From positions 773,001 through 837,000 of the forward strand of contig NZ_CP071091.1 of assembly GCF_017301635.1 (NCBI RefSeq): a stretch of 64,000 nucleotides of DNA. The letters run 5' to 3'. Source of the stretch: Myxococcus landrumus. GTDB taxonomy: Bacteria; Myxococcota; Myxococcia; Myxococcales; Myxococcaceae. Of this stretch, positions 8,479-19,680 are shown piece by piece. The stretch's first letter is position 1. Every line of letters starts with the position of its first letter. The notes under the pieces were generated by a model. The model did not search any database. It was not told the origin of the DNA and was given only the letters and a program-made list of their open reading frames with translations. The translations under genes were made by a program, and so were the position numbers.

Positions 8479-9240
8479 ATGAGCCCGGCTGAGTCCTTTC
8501 CGCTGTACCACCCCGCGGACGCCCGGCGTGCGTTCAGTTCGGACGACGCAACCCGGCGCTTCGCCAAGGTGGCCCAACTGGAGCCGGGCTCGCGCGTGCT
8601 GGTGCTCGGGTGTGGGGGAGACGCGAGCGCCGCGTTGGTGCTGGCCCGGGAGATGGGCTGCACCGTCATCGCCGCGGACACCGACGAGTCCATGGTCGCG
8701 ACCCTCCGAGACAGGGTTCGCCATCAGGGCCTGTCGGACCGCATCGAGGCTCGGGGCGTGACGCTGGACGCCCTCGGGTTCGTCGACGGCTGGCTGGACG
8801 CCATCCTCATCCAGGGCCGGGTGCTGTACCCGCTGCGCGCGACGCTCGCGAACCTGCGACCCTTGCTGGCGAGGCGAGGCCGGTTGGGGATGACGTTTCC
8901 CGTGAGGGTGGGGCGGGTCCTCCCGAAAGCCGCCAGCGAGCTCTGGGAGCGTCGGCTGGGGGCTCCGCTGCTGCAGCCCCGCGAGATGCTCCAGACGCTG
9001 GAGATGAGTGGCTTCGAGCCGGAGTCGGCCGAGACGCTGCACGACTCGGAGCTCGACGACTACTACCGCGAAGTCGAGGCGAGCCTGCGGCCGACCTCGG
9101 GGGCTCAGGCCTCGGCGCTCCGCGAGGAGCTGGCGCTGCACCGCGAAAGCAACGGCAAGGCCAGCGTCAGCTATGCGTTCCTGGTGGGACGCCGCAAGGA
9201 GCCTGGAGAGAAGCCTCCGGCCTCTCGCGACAGGGGCTGA
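8479..9240 (+). CDS. SAM-dependent methyltransferase
   Basis: This 253-residue protein has a class I methyltransferase core. The glycine motif is VLVLGCGGDAS (about residues 35-45), followed by an acidic strand end (IAADTDESM) that would contact the SAM ribose. Motif II/III lies around DAILIQGRVLYPLRATL. The ATG at 8479 is chosen because AGGAAC lies just upstream; reading further up gives an unlikely extension. The substrate is unknown. The C-terminus is a charged, Lys/Pro-rich tail. It is separated from the next, convergent gene by a GC hairpin. Confidence 0.75.
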   Translation: MSPAESFPLYHPADARRAFSSDDATRRFAKVAQLEPGSRVLVLGCGGDASAALVLAREMGCTVIAADTDESMVATLRDRVRHQGLSDRIEARGVTLDALGFVDGWLDAILIQGRVLYPLRATLANLRPLLARRGRLGMTFPVRVGRVLPKAASELWERRLGAPLLQPREMLQTLEMSGFEPESAETLHDSELDDYYREVEASLRPTSGAQASALREELALHRESNGKASVSYAFLVGRRKEPGEKPPASRDRG

Positions 9241-9252
9241 GTGCGGGTGGTG

Positions 9253-9273
9253 GGGGCGGGAAGTGCCCGCCCC
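9253..9273. terminator. GC hairpin between convergent genes
   Basis: An eight-base-pair stem (GGGGCGGG with CCCGCCCC) with loop AAGTG fills the 43-base gap between two facing stop codons. There is no T tract, so termination is inferred from position. Confidence 0.5.
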
Positions 9274-9283
9274 TCGACCTGGC

Positions 9284-10378
9284 TCAGTTCAGCGCGCCGT
9301 TGAAGTCGACGAGCTCGATGGAGTCGGGCGCCACGGACAGGGAGACCTCGTCCCGGTACCCGGCCGCGTCGCCTCCGACCTGGAACGGCATGGGGCGCGC
9401 GAAGCGGATGGTGGCGTCGCGGACGTGGAAGTCGTGGAGGCCTTCGGGGAACCAGCGGCCGTTCCACAAGCGGGGCAGGTTGGCCAGCACCTGCGTGGGC
9501 GTCACCTGGCCCAGCCGCAACTGCATGAAGCCCCGCCGGCCACACGCGAACGGGAACATGCGGAAGCCATAGCCATAGAAGGGCATGGTCCCCGCGGCGG
9601 CCATCATCAGCCTACCTCGGAAGAGCAGCTCACCCGGGGCCACGGGCTCACCCATCGGCTGCCCATCCGCGCCCAGCCGGTACGCCTCGCCGGCCTGCCC
9701 GTTGACGACCTCGCACTCGACCCAGGTGGAGTTCGTCAGGTAGTGCGGCACCGTCTTGCAGGCCACCGCGGAGAAGTAGCCGCCGCTGCCCGAGAGGACG
9801 CTCTTGAGCAGCCCCTTGCCCAGGTTCTCCTTCACCCAGATGTAGTCGTTGAGCACCTTGCCATCCACGCCCAGGCCCGCGAAGGGGGCGCGCTGGCCGT
9901 CCACCATCAGCAGGTCCATGGGGCGGAAGCCCGGGATTTCCCCCGTCCGGGCGCGCAGCACGTCGTTGAGGATGCCGTCGCCCCGGGTACCAGAGGCGTT
10001 GACGTGGGCGGCGATTCCATTGCCCGTGCCCAGCTTGAGGATGCCGAAGCGGGGCGCCTGCTGGCCGGCGAAGCGGCCTCGGGGGCCGACCTGCTGGAGC
10101 ACCTCGTTCACGAAGCCCATGAAGGTGCCGTCGCCGCCGCCGGTGAAGACCATCGGGTAGCCGCGCTCCAGCACCGTCTGGGCGATGCGGCGGCCATCAA
10201 GGGGCGAGCGGGAGAGGAACAGGTCCTGCTCCGGCACCACGTGCGACAGCGACTTCACCACCCGGGCATCCACCTTGCGGGCGTTCGCGTTGAGCAGGAC
10301 CGCGACCTTCGGCTCCGCGGAGACGTCCGCCGAGGGGGAACGGCGTAGCTCCGGAGAACGCAAGGGCTGAACCAGCAT
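9284..10378 (-). CDS. Diacylglycerol-kinase-family lipid kinase
   Basis: The 364-residue protein has the DAGK/sphingosine-kinase/NAD-kinase fold. An N-terminal VAVLLNANARKV strand and loop comes first, then the nucleotide-binding signature FTGGGDGT (about residues 78-85). A second conserved segment, ILKLGTGNGIA, follows at about residue 115. These motifs support ATP-dependent phosphorylation of a lipid or similar alcohol at the inner membrane face. The start at 10378 (ATG, with GGAG about 11 bases upstream) is preferred, because the 25 residues further upstream look random. The DAGK C-terminal beta domain appears complete. Confidence 0.82.
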   Translation of the reverse strand: MLVQPLRSPELRRSPSADVSAEPKVAVLLNANARKVDARVVKSLSHVVPEQDLFLSRSPLDGRRIAQTVLERGYPMVFTGGGDGTFMGFVNEVLQQVGPRGRFAGQQAPRFGILKLGTGNGIAAHVNASGTRGDGILNDVLRARTGEIPGFRPMDLLMVDGQRAPFAGLGVDGKVLNDYIWVKENLGKGLLKSVLSGSGGYFSAVACKTVPHYLTNSTWVECEVVNGQAGEAYRLGADGQPMGEPVAPGELLFRGRLMMAAAGTMPFYGYGFRMFPFACGRRGFMQLRLGQVTPTQVLANLPRLWNGRWFPEGLHDFHVRDATIRFARPMPFQVGGDAAGYRDEVSLSVAPDSIELVDFNGALN

Positions 10379-10773
10379 GGGGCAGGCTCCAGGGTAGGTG
10401 CGGGTGGGGGGACCCGTCATCGACGCCGGCCTGAAATGCACTTTTACTGCCAACGGGTGACGCGGGGCGTCAGTGGGCTGGGGGCCTGTTATTTCAAGGG
10501 GATGAATCGTTGGCTGCTGGTGGAGTGTCCGCCAGGTTGCTACCGCGGGGTGACGGCGGTGTAGAGCCCGTTACGCACCCGTGCCGTGAAGGTGGCGATG
10601 GCGTGACGCGGCAGACGGCCTTGTGCGCACTGCGCTACGCACTGATGAGCACCACCTTTGGCCAGGAGCGCCTGACGACACCACCCGGTTTGACATGAAG
10701 GGGGGGGTGGTTACGTTGGGCATACATCAGGAGCTTTCGCAGAAAACGCAGTCATTTCCGGAGGATACGAACC
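10379..10773. other. 395-base divergent intergenic region upstream of dnaK
   Basis: The stretch separates the lipid kinase start from dnaK. It contains no gene I can support, no CIRCE-type repeat, and an eight-G run at 10700-10707. A possible housekeeping promoter near its right end is listed separately. Confidence 0.6.
10690..10717 (+). promoter_or_regulatory. Possible sigma-70 promoter of dnaK
   Basis: A perfect TTGACA (-35) is followed after 16 bases by TACGTT, a weak match to the -10 box. It is 57 bases upstream of the dnaK start codon. The -35 is good and the -10 is poor, so this is tentative. Confidence 0.35.
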
Positions 10774-12678
<1,905 letters not shown>

Positions 12679-12710
12679 TGCCAGGGCCGTGAGGCCCAGG
12701 TGCTGAAGAG

Positions 12711-12751
12711 GAAGGGCCGGTGCTCCGCTTCACGCGGGGGGCCGGCCCTTC
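12711..12751 (+). terminator. Hairpin after dnaK
   Basis: A long imperfect stem (GAAGGGCCGG...CCGC pairing with GCGG...CCGGCCCTTC) starts 33 bases past the dnaK stop. The ten outer pairs are perfect. No T run follows. The rest of the gap to 12907 holds no gene I can see. Confidence 0.5.
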
Positions 12752-12907
12752 TGCATTGCGGGCTTCAATGCTTCACCTTCCGCGCTCCGGGATGTCCGTA
12801 CGCGAGGTGAGACCAGGGGTGTCCGCAAGCGGTTGATGGGAGAGGGAGAGGGCTGGCCGTTTGGGTGCAATGGGCGCGGGCTCCACGCTGTCGTGAGAGG
12901 TGCTCGC

Positions 12908-13765
12908 ATGTCCCGTGTTGCGTCCCCGCTGTCCTCGTCCACGTCCGTGCTGGTCGAGACGGATGCCCCCGCTGCCCCCGCGGAAGGAGCGCTCGCCAGG
13001 GGCTCTTCGCCTCGCACTTCGGACACGCTGGAGGTCTTTCACGGGCCTCCGGTGGGCGCGAGAAGCGCCGCATCCGTACCCGGACCGCGGTGTGGCCCGC
13101 TGTCGGGGGCATCGAACGATTTCGACTTCGCGGTGGGTGGCTCCTTTCCGCCTCGGCCCACAGGCAGCGTGCGGGAGCAGATGCGACAGGGGGCCTTCAC
13201 GCTGGCCCAGTCGGAGGCGGCCGCCGCGAGCATGGTGATGGGAGGCGGTCGTTACGTGGATGCCTATGCTCGAGGGCACCTGCGCCTGCTCGAACCCAAC
13301 GCGCCCATCGAAGGGGCACCCACCTCCCTGACGGACTACACCAGCGCGCTTCCAGGCGTCCCTCCCGAGGCTGCCTGGGCCTACTTCGTGGGCAATCCTG
13401 GCGCGGTGTTCGAGTCCGCTGGCATCAGCCTCAAGCCCTCCACCGGTGCACTGTCGGAGGGGGCGAAGGTGTTCCTGGAGGAGAAGGGGCCGCCCCCGGT
13501 CTGGGCGCCTGTGTCGTTCCGGCTGGAGCCCGCGACGAATACGGTCCACATCACGACCCTGGATGGTCACCCGCTGCGAGGGACCAACCGTTTCGTCTTC
13601 GAGGACGATGGGGCAGGGGGGACCCGGCTGCGTCAGTACTCCGCCTTCCAGGGGAGCTCACCCGCGACGTCCGTGGGACTCAAGCTGCTGGACCCCATCG
13701 AGCGGCAGCATGAAATCTGGCGGTCCGTGCATGCACATCTCCATGACACGCTCGTCTCCCGTTGA
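12908..13765 (+). CDS. Hypothetical protein
   Basis: I do not recognise this 285-residue protein. The first 80 residues are rich in Ser, Ala and Pro and look disordered. The later part has regular strand patterns (PVSFRLEPATNTVHITTLDG, then NRFVFEDDG) and ends with an ERQHEIWRSVHAHLHDTLV helix, which could be a small beta domain with a C-terminal helix. No signal peptide is evident. The start at 12908 is preferred because GAGAGG lies upstream. The DUF393 gene begins 29 bases downstream and may be cotranscribed. Confidence 0.6.
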   Translation: MSRVASPLSSSTSVLVETDAPAAPAEGALARGSSPRTSDTLEVFHGPPVGARSAASVPGPRCGPLSGASNDFDFAVGGSFPPRPTGSVREQMRQGAFTLAQSEAAAASMVMGGGRYVDAYARGHLRLLEPNAPIEGAPTSLTDYTSALPGVPPEAAWAYFVGNPGAVFESAGISLKPSTGALSEGAKVFLEEKGPPPVWAPVSFRLEPATNTVHITTLDGHPLRGTNRFVFEDDGAGGTRLRQYSAFQGSSPATSVGLKLLDPIERQHEIWRSVHAHLHDTLVSR

Positions 13766-13793
13766 CATAGAACACAGGGTGGAGGTGATGCGG

Positions 13794-14198
13794 ATGGCGC
13801 TGATGACGACACCGCCGGGACACGACGTGCTCCTCTACGACGGGCATTGCCGCATCTGCAGCGGCGCGGCCCGTGAGTTCAAGCGGCTGCTGGGGGGCCG
13901 TGGGACGGAGCTGCGCTCCTTCCGGGACGACGGCGTGCTGGAGGCCTTTCCGGGAATCAGCCCGGAGCGCTGCGAGAAGGCCATGCAGTTGGTCCAGGCG
14001 GACGGCCGGGTGTTGGAAGGGGCCGAGGCCATCGTCCGTGCCCTGGGCCGGCATCCCCTGGGCCGGTTGCTCTACGTGTACTACGTCCCAGGACTCCGCC
14101 AACTCGCGGACGTCCTCTATGGGGCCATCGCCCGCTACCGGTTCAAGATTGCAGGACGGAACTGCTCGGACGCTGGGTGCGCGGTCCACTTCAAATGA
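13794..14198 (+). CDS. DUF393 (YuxK-like) thiol-disulfide protein
   Basis: The 134-residue protein has the DUF393 hallmark: VLLYDGHCRICSGAA near the N-terminus with the CxxC pair, a predicted thioredoxin-like active site. It also has the later DVLYGAIARYRFKIAG segment typical of the family. Two cysteines near the end (NCSDAGC) are also common there. GGAGG eight bases upstream supports ATG 13794; an in-frame ATG at 13788 is too close to that site. Substrate and partner are unknown. It may form a unit with the preceding gene. Confidence 0.8.
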   Translation: MALMTTPPGHDVLLYDGHCRICSGAAREFKRLLGGRGTELRSFRDDGVLEAFPGISPERCEKAMQLVQADGRVLEGAEAIVRALGRHPLGRLLYVYYVPGLRQLADVLYGAIARYRFKIAGRNCSDAGCAVHFK

Positions 14199-14243
14199 GG
14201 GAAGGTCGGCGGGTAGCATGCCGCCAACCCCGCTCTTAACGGA

Positions 14244-16781
14244 TTGTCCGTGCAATCACATCCGCCTCCGTACCTTCATGCCGCTCGTGCCTTTCGCCAT
14301 TTCTTCAACGAGCTGCGGGATGTCTACCTGGAGAGAGAGACGCTCTTCACGCAGCTCGAGCTGGCGCTGCTGAGCCGGGAGCATGTGCTGGTGGTGGGGC
14401 CGCCTGGGACGGCCAAGAGCGCCATCGCGAGCGCGGTCCTGGGGCGCATCATCGACGAGCAGACGGGGCTGCCATCGCTGTTCTCCAAGCAGCTCGCTGA
14501 ATCCACGGTGCAGACGGACCTGCTGGGGCCGGTGGACTTCAAGGTCCTGACGGAGACGGGGCGCACCGAGTACCTCACCGACGAGGGCATGCTGGGCTCT
14601 CAGCACGCCTTCCTCGATGAGATTTTCGACGGCCGGGACATGTTGCTGCGCTCCATCCTCAACGTGCTGTTCGAGCGCGAGCTCAAGCACGGCCGACGGG
14701 TGACGACGGGGCGCACCGAGTGCGTCGTCATGACGAGCAACCGGTACCTCTCGGAGGTCCTGGCCCGCTCGCCCGAGCTGCTGCTGGCCTTCGCCGACCG
14801 GTTGAGCTTCATCTCCTTCGTGCCCAAGTCCTTCGCCCGGAAGGAGAGCCGGGCGGCCATGTTGCAGCGCTTCGCCCATGGTGCTCGGGCGGACCTGCGC
14901 GCTCCGCTGTCGGTCCAGCAGTTGGACTTGCTCCAGGACGCCGTGGCCCGGGTGAAGGTGCCGGGCCCCGTGCTCGAGGGCGTCGAAATGTTGGCGGATG
15001 GGGTGGAGCGCGCCTTGACGGCGCAGGTTTCCAAGCTGCCCGACTACGTGCCGACGAAGTACTTCTCGCAGCGCTCCGTGGTGAAGGCGTTGTGGGCCCT
15101 GAAGGCGGCGGTGGTGCGAGACCAGATCTACCGCCGTCCGGAGCGTCCACTGGAAGCCTCGGTGGAGGACCTGGATGCGCTGCGCTGGTTCTTCCTCCTC
15201 GGAGGTCCTCCGTCGACCGAGACGGACGCGCTGCTCAAGTCGGTGGTGGACCCGAGGGAGCGCGCGCAGCTCGAAATCGTCCGGTTGGAGCAGCGGACGT
15301 TCGACGAGGTCATCACCAAGGTTCGTCAAGAGCTGGGGGGAAGCCAGGAGCGGGAGGCCCATGAGTTGGGCATCACGGATGAGGCCGCCGTGGTGGATGC
15401 GCTCTCGCGCAACTGGCAGCCCTCCCTGGCGTCCACCTCCGCTCGTGCGCTGATGTCCAAGCTCGTGCCAGGTCCTCGGCACTTGCAGAACCGAGCCCCC
15501 TTGTTGGGCGTCGCTCGTGGGCTGGTGGCGGCGATGGACCAGCGACTCGCTCGAGGGATGGCGGGGCAGACCGAGGGGCGGAGTGGGTTGTCCCTGTTGG
15601 CGTCCTTCCATGACGTGTTGGAGCTGTGCCGGGTCATCCCAGAGCTGAAGCCTGGCTTCGTGCCGCTGAGCGAAGCCATCGCCCGTTTCCTCGAAACGGC
15701 GGTGGAGATGATTGCCCTGAGCGCCGAGAGCGCTGACTTCGATGACGCCCTCAAGCTGGAGGGGCTGGTGGGGCTCGCCGACAACCTGGAAGAGGAGCTG
15801 TCCAGGTCGGCCGACCTGGTGGGCATCCTGGTCGAGGGGGCTCCTGCTTCCGTGGACCGGCTGCGCACCGCGGAGGCCGCGGTCCGCAAGCGGGTGGTGG
15901 GCGCGGTGAGGCGTCGGGCGACCGTCGCCTTCCAGGGCGCGACACCGAAGGGACGCAAGGAGCCACTGGAGACCCTGGCCGCGGACTCGCGGCGGTTGTC
16001 GCAGCTGGAGCAGTCGCTCATGTCCCTGGACCCCACGCAGCCGAGCTTCAAGCAGGAGCTGCTGTTGCCCCTGGGGCTCTCCTACGCACGCGAGGTCCTG
16101 TCCTCCACGCCCTTCGAGCGCATCGACCAGTACGGGCGCGCGGTCCAGGCCGTGGCGGAGAACCTGCGTCGCGAGGGGCTCCCCGTGGACGTGGTCATGG
16201 GCGAATGCCACGGCATCATCGATGGCCGACTGCAAGAGCACGCCCGCCGCCTGGGCCGGGAAGAGGTGGGCCCCCCTCCCGCGACGGTCTCCGTCTTCAG
16301 TGGTGATGCCTATCTCTTCTACCGGGGGACGCTCTCCACGAAGACCCCGGACGGAGAGCTCGCGGCGCTCCAAGGGCTGGAGGGACAGCTGGCGTTCGCG
16401 CGGTCGCAATCCGCCTCGACGTTCTTCTCCGAGGAGGCCCGCGCGGCCGTGGCGCAAGTCGAGCTCACGTTCCTCCAGACTCGCGTCAAGTATCTGCGCG
16501 GCTGGCTGACGCAGCTCCTCACGGCCTTGCCCGCACCCGAGTCGCTCGCGGAGCGTGCCGAGGTGGAGCGCACGGTGGATCGGCTCGTGCGAAGCCGGTT
16601 CCCGTTGCTCGCCCTGAAGGAAGGCGAGCTCGTGCGGCTGCGCGGGGTGGTGGCGTTGGTCGCGACCACTCCAGGTGAGGTGGGGACGAGCGCGCAGCGA
16701 CTGGAGGCTCAGCTCCATGGCATCGAAGAGGACTTCGGACGCTACAGCCGGCAGGTGCTGGAGCGGCGGTCCGCCGCATGA
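14244..16781 (+). CDS. MoxR-family AAA+ ATPase
   Basis: The 845-residue protein has an N-terminal MoxR/RavA-type AAA+ module: Walker A VVGPPGTAKS (about residues 50-59), Walker B AFLDEIFDG (about residue 127), and sensor 1 VMTSNRYLSE (about residue 165). A long, mostly helical C-terminal region of about 500 residues follows that I cannot assign, far longer than in E. coli RavA. The start is uncertain: TTG 14244 or GTG 14250, neither with a clear ribosome site. The next gene encodes a VWA protein, the classic MoxR partner, so together they likely act as a chaperone-like pair that loads or remodels a complex. Confidence 0.85.
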   Translation: MSVQSHPPPYLHAARAFRHFFNELRDVYLERETLFTQLELALLSREHVLVVGPPGTAKSAIASAVLGRIIDEQTGLPSLFSKQLAESTVQTDLLGPVDFKVLTETGRTEYLTDEGMLGSQHAFLDEIFDGRDMLLRSILNVLFERELKHGRRVTTGRTECVVMTSNRYLSEVLARSPELLLAFADRLSFISFVPKSFARKESRAAMLQRFAHGARADLRAPLSVQQLDLLQDAVARVKVPGPVLEGVEMLADGVERALTAQVSKLPDYVPTKYFSQRSVVKALWALKAAVVRDQIYRRPERPLEASVEDLDALRWFFLLGGPPSTETDALLKSVVDPRERAQLEIVRLEQRTFDEVITKVRQELGGSQEREAHELGITDEAAVVDALSRNWQPSLASTSARALMSKLVPGPRHLQNRAPLLGVARGLVAAMDQRLARGMAGQTEGRSGLSLLASFHDVLELCRVIPELKPGFVPLSEAIARFLETAVEMIALSAESADFDDALKLEGLVGLADNLEEELSRSADLVGILVEGAPASVDRLRTAEAAVRKRVVGAVRRRATVAFQGATPKGRKEPLETLAADSRRLSQLEQSLMSLDPTQPSFKQELLLPLGLSYAREVLSSTPFERIDQYGRAVQAVAENLRREGLPVDVVMGECHGIIDGRLQEHARRLGREEVGPPPATVSVFSGDAYLFYRGTLSTKTPDGELAALQGLEGQLAFARSQSASTFFSEEARAAVAQVELTFLQTRVKYLRGWLTQLLTALPAPESLAERAEVERTVDRLVRSRFPLLALKEGELVRLRGVVALVATTPGEVGTSAQRLEAQLHGIEEDFGRYSRQVLERRSAA

Positions 16782-16821
16782 GCGCGTCCTGCCCGGCTAG
16801 AGCGGAGAGGGGCGGCTGAGC

Positions 16822-19098
16822 ATGCTCTCCCGCCAGCTCACGGAGCTGCGACGACGCCTGGACTCTCTTCGTGAATCGCCGCCCTCCGTGTCGGGACGGC
16901 GTTGGTGGTCCTTCGGGCGAAAGGTGGCGGGGCCGGGAGACCTGGCCCTGCCCGTGCTCACCGCGCTGCACCGCGACCTGGACCGCGTCGGAGTGCACAC
17001 CTCCGCGGATGCGCAGTTGCTTCGCACGTTGGGGGCGCGGCGAGGCCTCGCGGGCACCTTGTCGCAGGGGCTTCATGCCCGTGCTGGCCAGGCGCTGGAG
17101 GAGTTCGAGGAGTGCGTGGCGCGCGTCGAGCGCTCCTGGCGCGCGGGCGCGATGCCTCCGGGGGCGCTCACGGTGCTCGAGCGGGCCTTTGTCCAGCTTG
17201 CTCGGGCCGTCAAGGTGGCGGACCTCTTCGCGCGTCCGCAGCTCGATGCGATGGAGGATGACGAGGACTTCATCGTCTACGAGCGTCCCGCCATGGCGCA
17301 GCGGCACCGAGCGCCGACGAGTGCCCGGATGGCCGTGGCCGAGTTCTTCGCGCTGCGTGCCCGTCTGAATGTCCTCGACGTGGTGCAGAAGCGGCGGGAC
17401 CTGGACCTGGCGCACGAAATGCTGCTGCGACTGGGGGCAGACCACGACCGGGATCGGGGCTTGCCCCTGCGTCGCGAGGTGGCGGAAGGACGCGAACGGA
17501 TTCGCGCGGTGCCCGCCGTGCGCTCCCTCGATGAGCTCATGCGGCACGTGCGCCACTCCGCGAAGACGGACCCTCGGGCCGCGTACCGCTCCCTGCGAGG
17601 ACTCTACGAGCGAGCGCTCGAAGCTGGAGATGTGGAGCTGACTCGGGCGGCGCGCAGTGCCCTGGAGCCGTTGCTCCCCACCCAGGAGAGCTTGACGTCC
17701 CTGGTGGAGCGCGCCGAGCGCGATGCCCTGTCCCGCTGGTTCGGAGAGCCCGGGGGAGAGGAGCGCCCCGAGGCCGCCTCGCCGCGCCCCGAGGAACTCC
17801 TGACCGACCTGGCCTTCTCGCTTCGTCCCGAGCAACTGGCGACCTTCGAGCTGGCGGAGGGCTGCGCCCGGTACTTCGACGTGGAGGATGCGCTCACCGA
17901 GGAGATCGTCCTCGCGGAGACCCAGGTCTCGAAGCCCGTATCAAGGCGCGTTCCCTATCCCACGCAGACGATGACCTTCGAGACGACGGGCGGCCTGCAC
18001 GAGGTGAACAACTTCGTGCTGACGGACCCGCGGATGTTGCTGCGAGACCTCGCCGCCAACCGCCAGCTCGTGCGCGCCTACGTGGAGGACGCTCCGCCGC
18101 CCGAGCGCAAGAAGGTGAAGCGCACCGCCGTGCGTGTCTACGTCTGCGACGCGTCCGGTTCCATGCATGGTGCCCGCGCCCGGTTCCGCGATGCCCTCAT
18201 CATCGCCGAGCTGAACAACCTGCGCGTCAAGGCCCGCCGGGGCGAGGTGTTCGACCCGCTCTACTTCAGCTTCTTCAACGATGTGCCCACGGAGCTCGCC
18301 CGCGTGGACACCGCCGCCGAGGCCACCCGGCAGATCGAGCGTCTGTTCCGGGACTCACCCGCGGAGGGCCAGACGGACATCTCGCTGGCGCTGATGTCGG
18401 CCTTCGACTCCATCCGCGCGGCGCAGGGGAGGGACCCGTACCTCGCACGGGCCACCGTGGTGCTCGTCACCGATGGCGAGGACCGCGTGGACCTGGACCT
18501 CATCCGCCGCACCCGCGCGCCCATGGGCTCGCTGGATATCGCGCTGAGCTTCATCTCGCTGGGAGAGGAGAATCCGGACCTGCGTTCGCTCATCCGTGAG
18601 CAGCGCGCCTCCGGTGTCCGCGCCTTCTACCACCACCTCTCCGACGAGGAGATTCAGTGGGCTCGCACCGAGTTCGACACGCCCTGGCGCACGCTGCTGC
18701 CCCGGGACGTGCCCACCACGTCGGAGGCGCTGGAGCAACTCGCCCCGCACCTGGAGGCGCTCGAGGCCGTGGCTGGCGGCCGGGCCACCTCGGCCCCCGT
18801 CGCGGTGGAGGCGTCGTTCGAGGCGCTCTTCCCTGAGGCCCCCACCAGGCAACAAGGAGCGCAGGCTCCGGGCCAGGATGAGCTCAGCCGCGTGGCGGAC
18901 ATTCTCGGAGCACTGGCGGAGGCTGCCTCCCTCGCGCCCGCGGACAAGCGCGCCACGGAGAGCGTGGTGCTCCTCCAACACTTGCTGACGGTGTACGGGC
19001 TGACCCCTGCGCGCTACCTCGCCGTGCTGTCCGTGGGAGGACCGTCGGTGGAGGATGCCTTGTCTCGTGTGCGGCTGTTGTGCCGGCCCTTCGGTTAG
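16822..19098 (+). CDS. VWA-domain partner of the MoxR ATPase
   Basis: The 758-residue protein is helical and Arg-rich for about 430 residues, then carries a von Willebrand A domain. The metal-site motif is VYVCDASGSMHG (about residues 435-446), followed by the Thr and Asp positions (QTDISLALMSAF, LVTDGED). This ViaA/CoxE-like layout matches proteins that work with MoxR ATPases. No membrane segment is visible, so it is probably cytoplasmic. It starts 40 bases after the ATPase gene, with GGAGAGG upstream, and a PspA-like gene starts 14 bases after its stop, which points to one operon. Confidence 0.85.
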   Translation: MLSRQLTELRRRLDSLRESPPSVSGRRWWSFGRKVAGPGDLALPVLTALHRDLDRVGVHTSADAQLLRTLGARRGLAGTLSQGLHARAGQALEEFEECVARVERSWRAGAMPPGALTVLERAFVQLARAVKVADLFARPQLDAMEDDEDFIVYERPAMAQRHRAPTSARMAVAEFFALRARLNVLDVVQKRRDLDLAHEMLLRLGADHDRDRGLPLRREVAEGRERIRAVPAVRSLDELMRHVRHSAKTDPRAAYRSLRGLYERALEAGDVELTRAARSALEPLLPTQESLTSLVERAERDALSRWFGEPGGEERPEAASPRPEELLTDLAFSLRPEQLATFELAEGCARYFDVEDALTEEIVLAETQVSKPVSRRVPYPTQTMTFETTGGLHEVNNFVLTDPRMLLRDLAANRQLVRAYVEDAPPPERKKVKRTAVRVYVCDASGSMHGARARFRDALIIAELNNLRVKARRGEVFDPLYFSFFNDVPTELARVDTAAEATRQIERLFRDSPAEGQTDISLALMSAFDSIRAAQGRDPYLARATVVLVTDGEDRVDLDLIRRTRAPMGSLDIALSFISLGEENPDLRSLIREQRASGVRAFYHHLSDEEIQWARTEFDTPWRTLLPRDVPTTSEALEQLAPHLEALEAVAGGRATSAPVAVEASFEALFPEAPTRQQGAQAPGQDELSRVADILGALAEAASLAPADKRATESVVLLQHLLTVYGLTPARYLAVLSVGGPSVEDALSRVRLLCRPFG

Positions 19099-19112
19099 GC
19101 TCTCGGCACGTC

Positions 19113-19670
19113 ATGTTCTTTGGCCTCTGGAAACGCAAGAAGGAGCGCCCCCGGCCCGTGGACCCTCTGGCCGCCTTCGACGAGCTGCTCGAGAACCTGG
19201 AGCGCCAGGCCGCGGAGATGCGCAAGTCCGCCGCCACGCTCCTGGCACTCAAGGGCGACCTCTCCCGCTCGCTGGAGCGCTGTTCGCGCAAGCTGGGAGA
19301 CATCGACTCCCGCCGAGCCACGGCCATGTCTCGCGGGGACGCCAAGGCCTCCTCGGTGCTCGAGAAGGACCGCGTCCAGGCAGAGGCTCAACTCACCTCG
19401 ACCCGCGAAGCGCTGGGACGCGCCGAGTCCGACAGCCAACTGTTGCTCGAAGCGGCCGGCGAGCTGGGCGAACGTGTCGAGGAGCTGCGCCGTGAGCGGG
19501 AGAGCGCCTCCGCGCGGCTCACTTTGGGCGGCATCATCACGGACACGCTGAAGGAGCGGGTGGCCCGCTTCGAACAGGCGCTGGTCGTGGATGCGGCCCG
19601 CGACGAAGTGGAGCGCGCCCATGCACTGGCGGAGGTCTACCGCGACGAGCTCCGCGAGAAGTCGGACTGA
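19113..19670 (+). CDS. PspA/IM30-like coiled-coil protein
   Basis: This 185-residue protein is almost entirely charged coiled coil. It starts with a short FFGLWKRKKERP segment that could touch the membrane. The heptad pattern and length fit the PspA/Vipp1 family, which builds membrane-stabilising assemblies during envelope stress. The match is to overall form rather than a diagnostic motif, so a related coiled-coil protein is possible. The ATG at 19113 is 14 bases after the VWA gene stop. Its stop lies ten bases from the convergent diadenylate cyclase gene, with no room for a separate terminator. Confidence 0.6.
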   Translation: MFFGLWKRKKERPRPVDPLAAFDELLENLERQAAEMRKSAATLLALKGDLSRSLERCSRKLGDIDSRRATAMSRGDAKASSVLEKDRVQAEAQLTSTREALGRAESDSQLLLEAAGELGERVEELRRERESASARLTLGGIITDTLKERVARFEQALVVDAARDEVERAHALAEVYRDELREKSD

Positions 19671-19680
19671 CGGCGCGTGC

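Noticed and set aside
10510-10698. A 62-residue reading frame upstream of dnaK
   Set aside because: No ribosome binding site, composition unlike a protein, and no family resemblance.
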